Shown in pieces: positions 6,212 through 11,587 of a DNA stretch of 11,587 nt; position 1 is the stretch's first letter, and each line of letters opens with the position of its first letter. The position numbers and the translations under genes were made by a program. Source of the stretch: Caryophanales bacterium UBA1245 (GTDB lineage: Bacteria > Bacillota_I > Bacilli_A > ML615J-28 > CAG-313); NCBI GenBank assembly GCA_002308275.1, contig DBWF01000044.1, forward strand, positions 775-12,361, written 5' to 3'. The notes under the pieces were generated by a model. The model had not been told where the DNA came from. It worked only from the letters and a program-made list of their open reading frames with translations, and did not search any database.

Positions 6212-6740
6212 ATTTATTTTTGTTTTGCTTTTTAGCTACGGTATAGCGTTCAAAATCATTCATGACATTTTGAGGATTAAAAGGTCCTTCACCCCGGTCA
6301 ATAAGATTTAATAATACCTTGAGTTGTCTTTCGATTATATTAATTAAATCTTGGGAATAGTGATAATCTAACGCATTGAATTCAAATTCATCACGGTCTA
6401 AAATAAGACGATCACCACTTGGGAACACTTTAACATCCAATTCATAATCGATGTACTTAATACCTTCGCTATCAAAAACATAAGGTGAACTTAAGTTACA
6501 ATAGTAGTAAATGGAATTATTGCGGAGCATACAAATAATATTGAACCAATAATCTTTATAGAAATAGCAAACAGCTGGTTCTTTTGTTTTCCAGCGGCGA
6601 CCATCTCCATCAATAACATTAGCGCGATCATTAACGAGAATGATTTTATTATCTGTTTCTTCTACAATATACGCATATTGCCATACGCGATGAAGTTCAC
6701 CATTATGTTTATAACTAATAATCTCTATTTTGTTATCCAC
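6210..6740 (-). CDS. ntdP: Nucleoside tri-/diphosphatase NtdP (DUF402 family)
   Basis: A 176-residue DUF402 protein closely following the pattern of the staphylococcal/Bacillus NtdP (YgaC) group, which hydrolyses nucleoside tri- and diphosphates with a divalent metal. Family landmarks: SYKHNGELHRVW (9-20), REP-equivalent KEPAVCYF (53-60), YWFNIICM (64-71), YYYCNLSSP (78-86), KYIDYELDVKVFPSG (95-109) and the acidic DRDEFE (115-120). N82, D98, D102 and the D115-E118 cluster are the likely metal ligands by analogy to solved family members. The start is GTG (6740..6738), with AAAGAGG 6 nt upstream and no better ATG; this gives the expected N-terminus. The stop is TAG. It has its own promoter and terminator, so it is a single-gene unit, not part of the fic-mutS2 transcript. 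Cytoplasmic. Confidence 0.9.
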   Translation of the reverse strand: MDNKIEIISYKHNGELHRVWQYAYIVEETDNKIILVNDRANVIDGDGRRWKTKEPAVCYFYKDYWFNIICMLRNNSIYYYCNLSSPYVFDSEGIKYIDYELDVKVFPSGDRLILDRDEFEFNALDYHYSQDLINIIERQLKVLLNLIDRGEGPFNPQNVMNDFERYTVAKKQNKNK

Positions 6741-6766
6741 AATGAACCTCTTTCTAACTCACTATT

Positions 6767-6775
6767 ATTATAACA
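6767..6775 (-). promoter_or_regulatory. ntdP: Extended -10 promoter of ntdP
   Basis: The minus strand reads TGTTATAAT: TATAAT (6772..6767) with TG one base before. The -35 match is poor (TTCAAA at a 16-nt spacing). The predicted start is near 6760. The spacer contains an inverted repeat (6774..6792). Confidence 0.65.
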
Positions 6776-6792
6776 AAAATCTGCAATTTTTG
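6774..6792. repeat. Short inverted repeat at the ntdP promoter
   Basis: CAAAAAT (6774..6780) and ATTTTTG (6786..6792) form a 7-bp perfect inverted repeat around a 5-nt centre, immediately upstream of the ntdP -10 and 17 nt after the fic stop. It could be an operator or a weak hairpin. It lacks a U-run in the fic direction and is AT-rich, so chance is a real alternative. Confidence 0.35.
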
Positions 6793-6808
6793 AAAGCAAA
6801 ACAATAAA

Positions 6809-7531
6809 CTAATTCTTATATTGGTTGATTAATTCAATATAACGATCGTATTTTTTATTCAAAAGATTCAAAACGATATCTTTAAACAATTGGTCATTTT
6901 TATTAACTTTGAACTCTTCAAGACTCTTAAAGTACTCTTCTTTTTGTTTAACTGAGATACTGATTGGTAAGAATCCATGACTAATTAATTGATAATTCAT
7001 CATTAGACGGGCTAGACGACCATTTCCATCAATGAATGGATGGATTTTAGCAATTTGAAGGTGAGTAAAAGTTGCAAGTTCAACCACATCACCTTGAAAG
7101 TTTTCTAACTCATAGAAAAATTTAGCCATCCGGTCATAAACTTTTACATAGTCACAAGGAATATAAGATGAGCCATTGACTTTAATATTAACACGACGAT
7201 ACATACCACCCGGTGTAATACCATCAAGAAGGGTTTCATGAACATCTTTTAGGAAATCTTCTGTCAATGGTAACTTTTGGGCAGCCCGTTCTTCGACCAT
7301 TTTGTATGCTTGATAATGATTGAAAACTCGGCGATGAAGTGCACTATCACCACTAATATTAATACCCTTAATAATTTGAATAACTTGGGCGAGAGTGATT
7401 GATTCACCTTCAATTGTTGAAGAATTCTTAGTTAATGCTTCAATAAAATTTAAATGATAAGTATTTAATTCCTCTTGAGGAATAAGATGAATGTTTTCAG
7501 CAACATATTGTTGTTTTTCTAATAGATTCAT
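6809..7531 (-). CDS. fic: Fic-domain protein, class II (N-terminal inhibitory motif), probable AMP transferase
   Basis: A 240-residue Fic protein. Fic enzymes transfer AMP (less often other phosphate-containing groups) from a nucleotide to a hydroxyl side chain of a target protein. The active-site motif is complete: HPFIDGNGRLAR (164-175), with catalytic H164, metal-binding D168, and N170 and R172/R175. The target-docking flap lies at about 114-125 (VNIKVNGSSYIP). Near the N-terminus SSTIEG (37-42) fits the S/T-x3-E-G/N inhibitory motif, with E41 expected to block ATP gamma-phosphate binding; this is a class II arrangement, so no separate antitoxin is needed. The ATG at 7531 has GAGG 9 nt upstream. 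It follows mutS2 by 22 nt with no promoter in the gap, so the two are probably cotranscribed. The target protein is unknown. Confidence 0.93.
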   Translation of the reverse strand: MNLLEKQQYVAENIHLIPQEELNTYHLNFIEALTKNSSTIEGESITLAQVIQIIKGINISGDSALHRRVFNHYQAYKMVEERAAQKLPLTEDFLKDVHETLLDGITPGGMYRRVNIKVNGSSYIPCDYVKVYDRMAKFFYELENFQGDVVELATFTHLQIAKIHPFIDGNGRLARLMMNYQLISHGFLPISISVKQKEEYFKSLEEFKVNKNDQLFKDIVLNLLNKKYDRYIELINQYKN

Positions 7532-7553
7532 AATTGGTTACCTCTTTTCCTTG

Positions 7554-9890
7554 TTATTTGAGGGTGACAACTGTTGCACCCATACCACCTTCACCAGCAC
7601 CACCATAACGGAATTCGGCTACTTGAGGGTGTTTTTTTAAGTAATCTTGGACTAAGCCTCTTAAGGCTCCTGTGCCATAACCATGAATAATGGTAAATTG
7701 TTTGATGCCACAAAGCATACAATCATCAAAATACTTTTCTAATTGGTCACGAGCTTCTTCATATCGCATACCAATTAAATTTAGTCTTAAACTAATTGTT
7801 GATTTAGAAACGGTTCTGACAAAATTAGCGTCTTCACTCTTTTTGCTTGTTTCTTTTGAAAGTGCTAAGTCTTCAATATCAAGACGCATATTAACATTGC
7901 CAAAGCTAACTAAATAAGTGCCATCTTTCATAATTTTACTGATTACACCATGTTGATCATAGTCTTTAACATAGACATCATCACCAACTTTTAGCTCTTT
8001 AGTAATCGGTTCATACTTAGTTTTACTAGGTTTTTCTTCAATCTCAGCATCTAACGATGCTAATTCTTTCTTTAAGGCGATTACCTCATGAAGCTTTAGA
8101 TTATTGTTTTGATTATCTTTGATATCATTTAAGATTTTAATGGCATCTTGTTTGATTCTAGCTACTTCTTCATCAGCCTTCTTTTGAGCATTCTTTAGAA
8201 TTCGATTCTTTTCTTGTTCAATCAAAGCAAGCTTACTATTTAATTCTTTTTGATGAGCCGCATTTTGTTCGATTAATTCATTATTTTCTTTTATCTTTAG
8301 AGCTAGTTCATGATTACTAAGCTCTAGCTTTTTAATCAAAGCCGCCGCATCACTATCAGCTTGAGCTGTTCGTTTTTTAGCATCATCGATTATTGCTTGG
8401 TTTAGTCCTAGGTTTTTCGCAATTTCAAATGCATTACTAGAACCTGGTATGCCAAGCTGTAAGTGATAAGTTGGATTTAACGTATTTTGGTCAAATTCCA
8501 TACTAGCATTGACGATTTTTTCACTGCTATAAGCAAAAGATTTAAGCTCTGGATAGTGAGTTGTCGTAATAAATGCAATCTTATGATTGATTAAATACTC
8601 TAAGATACTAATTGCTAGGCTTGATCCTTCCGATGGATCGGTACCACCGCCGATTTCGTCGAATAATACGAGGGAATTTGGGGTGATGGTATTAATAATA
8701 TCAACAATATTACTCATATGTCCACTAAAGGTTGATAAATTCTCTAAGATACTTTGTTCATCACCGATATCGCAACAAACCTTGTCATAAATCATGACAT
8801 TACTATCCTTCGAAGCCGGAATTAAGAGTCCACACTTCGTCATTAAGACTAATAGACCAACCGTTTTTAGTAAAACTGTTTTACCACCGGTGTTAGGACC
8901 AGTAATGACGATTCCTAAATATTTATCAAAACTGATATTATTAGGAATTACCTTTTTTACTTTTAAGAGTGGGTGTCTAGCATCGACTAAATTTAAGATA
9001 TGTTCATCATTAATCGAAGGACGCGATGCATTTTGGGCCTTCGCAAGCATTGCTTTAGCAAAGGTAAAATCAATTTTTTTAATAATTTGATAATTGCTAA
9101 GTAAGATTTCAGCTTCAGCGCCCACAAGGGATGATAGATTTCGTAAAATCTTCTCCACTTCCATCTTCTCTTCAGCCATCAAAGCTTGCTTTTGGGAATT
9201 TAATTCCATCACCGCAAGCGGTTCGATGTAGACGGTTTGGCCACTACCTGAAGTATCTAGGAGATTTCCTTTAACACTATTTTTATATTCGATTTTAACA
9301 GGGATGACAAAATGACCATCACGCATGGAAATCGTCGGTTGCGATAGCTTAGAAGCTTCTTTACCAAGAATTTCTTGGAGTTTATTTTTAATCCGAATAT
9401 CGATTTGATTAATTCTTTTTCTTAAAGATGCCAGGGTTGGTGTTGCATTATCTAAAATATTGCCGGCTTCATCCACACTTTTAATCAACAGACTATCTAA
9501 ATAGTCATTGACATAGCAGCTATTAATCCAACTTTCAAAATTTAGGCAAGGGATTTCTTCCTTATTTAAAATACCTAAAAAATGGATATTAGCTTTAATC
9601 GTATGATAGAGCCTTGCGGTCTCATAGAGTTCAGCACCATCTAATAAGCCACCCTTAGAAGCTAATCTAACACTTCGCTCATAAGGTTTGGATAGATGAA
9701 TCGGCGCTCTGTCATAGCGTAAAACGATTCTTAAGGCTTCGTCAGCTTCATCTAAGAGTTGATTAAGTTGTTCGAAATCATTAATTGGTTCAATTTTTGC
9801 GGCTTCTGCCTTCGTATCTTCCATGACGCAAAAGCTTACTAATTGATCAATAATGTGGTTCAATTCTAGTTTTGAAGCGTACTTATTCAT
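7554..9890 (-). CDS. mutS2: MutS2 (MutS-paralogue ATPase with Smr domain)
   Basis: A 778-residue protein, normal MutS2 length (Bacillus about 785). MutS2 lacks the mismatch-recognition domain of MutS; it is linked to suppression of recombination and, in Bacillus, to sensing collided ribosomes and splitting them. Domain order: core/lever helices (1-300), ATPase with GPNTGGKT (331-338), ENLSTFSGHM (383-392) and Walker B LVLFDEIGGGTDP (407-419; D411, E412), H445; a long Lys/Glu/Ala-rich coiled coil (about 515-620); a KOW-like segment (633-672); and a C-terminal Smr domain (about 700-778) with HGYGTGALR (736-744). The Smr motif usually LDLRG reads LNLIG (703-707), losing the Asp tied to nuclease activity. 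The ATG at 9890 has GAGG 7 nt upstream. Its own promoter is unclear; candidate elements overlap the divergent rnhC promoter. fic follows downstream. Confidence 0.96.
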   Translation of the reverse strand: MNKYASKLELNHIIDQLVSFCVMEDTKAEAAKIEPINDFEQLNQLLDEADEALRIVLRYDRAPIHLSKPYERSVRLASKGGLLDGAELYETARLYHTIKANIHFLGILNKEEIPCLNFESWINSCYVNDYLDSLLIKSVDEAGNILDNATPTLASLRKRINQIDIRIKNKLQEILGKEASKLSQPTISMRDGHFVIPVKIEYKNSVKGNLLDTSGSGQTVYIEPLAVMELNSQKQALMAEEKMEVEKILRNLSSLVGAEAEILLSNYQIIKKIDFTFAKAMLAKAQNASRPSINDEHILNLVDARHPLLKVKKVIPNNISFDKYLGIVITGPNTGGKTVLLKTVGLLVLMTKCGLLIPASKDSNVMIYDKVCCDIGDEQSILENLSTFSGHMSNIVDIINTITPNSLVLFDEIGGGTDPSEGSSLAISILEYLINHKIAFITTTHYPELKSFAYSSEKIVNASMEFDQNTLNPTYHLQLGIPGSSNAFEIAKNLGLNQAIIDDAKKRTAQADSDAAALIKKLELSNHELALKIKENNELIEQNAAHQKELNSKLALIEQEKNRILKNAQKKADEEVARIKQDAIKILNDIKDNQNNNLKLHEVIALKKELASLDAEIEEKPSKTKYEPITKELKVGDDVYVKDYDQHGVISKIMKDGTYLVSFGNVNMRLDIEDLALSKETSKKSEDANFVRTVSKSTISLRLNLIGMRYEEARDQLEKYFDDCMLCGIKQFTIIHGYGTGALRGLVQDYLKKHPQVAEFRYGGAGEGGMGATVVTLK

Positions 9891-9907
9891 TTTTTTACCT
9901 CATTTAT

Positions 9908-9937
9908 TTGAAAAAATAACCTAATTTATGATATAAT
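9908..9937 (+). promoter_or_regulatory. rnhC: Sigma-70-type promoter of rnhC
   Basis: TTGAAA (9908..9913) and TATAAT (9932..9937) are 18 nt apart, with an extended TG (9929..9930). The predicted start is near 9944, a leader of only about 16 nt that begins almost at the ribosome binding site GGGAGGTG (9947..9954). It lies in the 69-nt gap shared with the divergent mutS2 start. Confidence 0.8.
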
Positions 9938-9959
9938 AAGGGTGTTGGGAGGTGTTAAG

Positions 9960-10892
9960 ATGAGTCACACCATTAATGGTACCGATGCCCAAATCCGTGA
10001 AATGTTAGAATACTACGATGGATACTTGATTAAAGGTGAGAATGCTCACACCATTGCACGGGCCAAACTTGAAAATGTTGTTGTTACTTTTTATACCACA
10101 AATACGATTCTCTTCCAAGGTAAATCCGAGGATGGCGAATACAATATTTGGGCAAAACGCTTTAACTTGCCAATTGAGGCCGAAGTTGAATCGCACTATC
10201 TACCATATCAAACAATGAGCGCTATTGGCTGCGATGAAGTAGGTACTGGCGATTATTTTGGACCAGTTGTCGTTTGTAGTTGCTATGTTAGAAGTGATCA
10301 AATCGAACAACTAAAACGCCTAGGTGTTAAAGACTCAAAGCTTTTGATGGATGATGTTATTATCGATATCGCACTTAAACTTAAAAATTTAGTTCAATAT
10401 TCGATACTTGTTCTTCCACCAGAACGTTTTAATGCCTTACACCGTCCAGAAGATAATAATTTAAACTTTATTAAAGCATGTCTTCATAACAATGCCATCA
10501 ATAGTTTAAAGAAGAAAATGGCTCCTGAGGTTCCAGAAATCATCTTAATTGATGAATTCACACCACGGGAAAAGTATTACCATTACTTAAGAAAACTATC
10601 GAACGTTGAACAAAATGTCGTTCTAATACCAAAAGGTGAACGCGTTCACGTGGCGATTGCGGCGGCATCAATTCTTGCCAGAGCTGCCTTTTTAAAAGAA
10701 ATGCATGAGCTTTCTAAAGAAATCAAGATTGATTTACTAAAAGGAGCTGGAGTTGCAGTTGACAGACAAGCTGTAGGTATTATCAAATCATATGGTCTAT
10801 CAATCTTAGATAAGATTGCCAAAAAGAAATTTAGTAATACCGAACGCATTATCAATTATTGTCAAGAAAATAATATTAAAATTAAAGAATAG
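9960..10892 (+). CDS. rnhC: Ribonuclease HIII
   Basis: A 310-residue RNase HIII, which cuts the RNA strand of RNA-DNA hybrids such as R-loops and primers. The first ~75 residues form the substrate-binding TBP-like domain characteristic of type HIII (versus HII). The catalytic domain starts with CDEVGTGDYFGPVVV (91-105), the HIII signature with D92 and E93; further landmarks are KDSKLL (124-129), ILIDEF (195-200; third acidic residue D198) and AIAAASILARAAFL (232-245). I chose ATG 9960 because GGGAGGTG ends 5 nt before it; an in-frame GTG at 9942 would place that site within the coding region and almost at the transcript start. It is divergent from mutS2 and convergent with the RluD gene. In Bacillus rnhC also neighbours the mutS2 region, although other genes lie between. 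Confidence 0.96.
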   Translation: MSHTINGTDAQIREMLEYYDGYLIKGENAHTIARAKLENVVVTFYTTNTILFQGKSEDGEYNIWAKRFNLPIEAEVESHYLPYQTMSAIGCDEVGTGDYFGPVVVCSCYVRSDQIEQLKRLGVKDSKLLMDDVIIDIALKLKNLVQYSILVLPPERFNALHRPEDNNLNFIKACLHNNAINSLKKKMAPEVPEIILIDEFTPREKYYHYLRKLSNVEQNVVLIPKGERVHVAIAAASILARAAFLKEMHELSKEIKIDLLKGAGVAVDRQAVGIIKSYGLSILDKIAKKKFSNTERIINYCQENNIKIKE

Positions 10893-10897
10893 CCTTT

Positions 10898-10928
10898 AAG
10901 AGTAAACATCATTGTTTACTCTTTTTTT
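10898..10928 (+). terminator. Rho-independent terminator of rnhC
   Basis: AAGAGTAAAC (10898..10907), loop ATCATT, GTTTACTCTT (10914..10923), then a T-run to 10928: a 10-bp perfect stem. It begins 5 nt after the rnhC stop. The right arm contains the stop codon of the convergent RluD gene (10916..10918). On the minus strand there is no U-run, so it should act mainly in the plus direction. Confidence 0.88.
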
Positions 10929-11587
10929 AATTCTGCTATCTTTTTAGTAAATTCAATAGGTGGGTCAACCTTAAAAGTTAATCTTTCACCCGTTCTTGGA
11001 TGTACAAATGATAGTTCATAAGCATGCAAGTATTGACCAAACGATGAATCTGCAAGCTTTTTAGAAGCATAAAGAGGATCACCTAAAACAGGATGGCCAA
11101 TATATGCCATATGAACTCTGATTTGATGGGTTCTACCGGTTTCTAGGCGACATTCAACAAGTGAATATTCACCTAAACGCTCTAAAACGGTAAAATTAGT
11201 GACTGCTTCTTTGCCACCTTCAACAACCGCTTGCTTTTGACGATTCTTTGGGTCTCTAGCAATTGGCGCATCAATTCTGCCAACTGTGTGATTAAAGGTG
11301 CCAAAAACAATCGCTAAGTACTTTCTACTACAAGTTTTATCTTGTAATTGCTTAGCTAAAGCTTGATGAGCATCATTATTTTTACATGCGACAAGTAGAC
11401 CACTAGTATCTTTATCAATCCGGTGAACAATACCAGGTCTAACAACACCATTGATACTTGATAAGTCTTGACAATGATATAAAAGTCCATTAACAAGCGT
11501 ATCATCATAATGACCATGGGCAGGATGAACAACCATCCCGCTTGGCTTATTAATCACAATAACATCACTATCTTCATACACAATATC
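10916..11587 (-). CDS. rluD: RluD/RluA-family pseudouridine synthase, C-terminal 223 residues (5' end outside window)
   Basis: The frame is open to the right edge, so the start lies outside; the GTG at 11581 is an internal valine (DIVYEDSDVIVINKP fits the family here). RluA-family enzymes convert specific uridines in rRNA (RluD: helix 69 of 23S) to pseudouridine. Counting from the window edge, visible motifs are NKPSGMVVHP (13-22), HRIDKDTSGL (55-64) with catalytic D58, and RTHQIRVHM (153-161), followed by GHPVLGDPLY (165-174). The N-terminal S4-like RNA-binding domain, if present, is missing from view, so RluD versus another RluA-type enzyme (RluB/C-like substrate choice) cannot be fixed; the Bacillus orthologue of this type is ylyB, usually after lspA. 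The stop codon lies inside the rnhC terminator stem. Confidence 0.9.
   Translation of the reverse strand, partial: DIVYEDSDVIVINKPSGMVVHPAHGHYDDTLVNGLLYHCQDLSSINGVVRPGIVHRIDKDTSGLLVACKNNDAHQALAKQLQDKTCSRKYLAIVFGTFNHTVGRIDAPIARDPKNRQKQAVVEGGKEAVTNFTVLERLGEYSLVECRLETGRTHQIRVHMAYIGHPVLGDPLYASKKLADSSFGQYLHAYELSFVHPRTGERLTFKVDPPIEFTKKIAELKKE

Noticed and set aside
6774..6792. Terminator for the mutS2-fic transcript at the inverted repeat
   Set aside because: The stem is almost all A-T and is followed on the minus strand by TTATAATAATAG rather than a U-run; it coincides with the ntdP promoter.
10916..11581. Complete RluD gene starting at the GTG at 11581
   Set aside because: The frame continues to the window edge, and the upstream residues (DI before V) fit the family, so the gene is truncated by the window rather than starting here.
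1..11587. UGA = tryptophan genetic code
   Set aside because: Genes are full length with TGG at the Trp positions checked, and one gene ends in TGA.
1..11587. tRNA, rRNA, riboswitch, T-box, CRISPR, IS or phage signals
   Set aside because: None seen: leaders are short (about 15-35 nt where promoters are found), no direct-repeat arrays and no transposase or integrase motifs occur.

Overview
The window is AT-rich, densely packed bacterial chromosome carrying only core-type genes, with consensus sigma-70-type promoters (TATAAT boxes), strong Shine-Dalgarno sites and hairpin-plus-U-run terminators. Gene content and order (rpsU near phoH-ybeY-cdd-era-recO, mutS2 next to rnhC, ntdP, LicA-like kinase, RNase HIII) point to a low-GC Bacillota/Mycoplasmatota lineage. 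Tryptophan is encoded by TGG at every site I checked, and one gene (3271..4695) ends in TGA, so the standard bacterial code applies. This excludes Mycoplasma/Spiroplasma-type UGA=Trp organisms. It would fit an Acholeplasma-like or uncultured small-genome Bacilli relative, but the species cannot be named from this stretch.

Region 1..2892 (minus strand) is a compact operon transcribed phoH > ybeY > cdd > era > recO, with genes overlapping or 1 nt apart. PhoH, the 16S rRNA endonuclease YbeY and the 16S-binding GTPase Era suggest a ribosome-maturation theme, with cytidine deaminase and the recombination mediator RecO (cut by the window edge) joined on. Region 3015..4695 (minus) holds rpsU (ribosomal protein S21), with its own promoter and terminator, preceded by an uncommon single-frame fusion of an RdgB/HAM1 dITP/XTP pyrophosphatase with a LicA/choline-kinase-like phosphotransferase. 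Region 4839..5795 (plus) is a stand-alone zinc-ribbon CPBP membrane protein.

Region 5829..9890 (minus) contains an HU-like protein with an unusual DNA-binding arm, an NtdP-type (DUF402) nucleoside tri/diphosphatase, a self-inhibited class II Fic protein, and mutS2, which is probably cotranscribed with fic. Region 9960..10892 (plus) is rnhC (RNase HIII), divergent from mutS2. Region 10916..11587 (minus) is the 3' part of an RluD-family rRNA pseudouridine synthase that runs off the window.

No tRNA, rRNA, CRISPR, insertion sequence or phage gene was seen, and no gene-free stretch exceeds 300 bases. The points most worth a second look are the RdgB-LicA fusion, the altered catalytic motif in the Smr domain of MutS2, the mutS2-fic pairing, and the HU arm.
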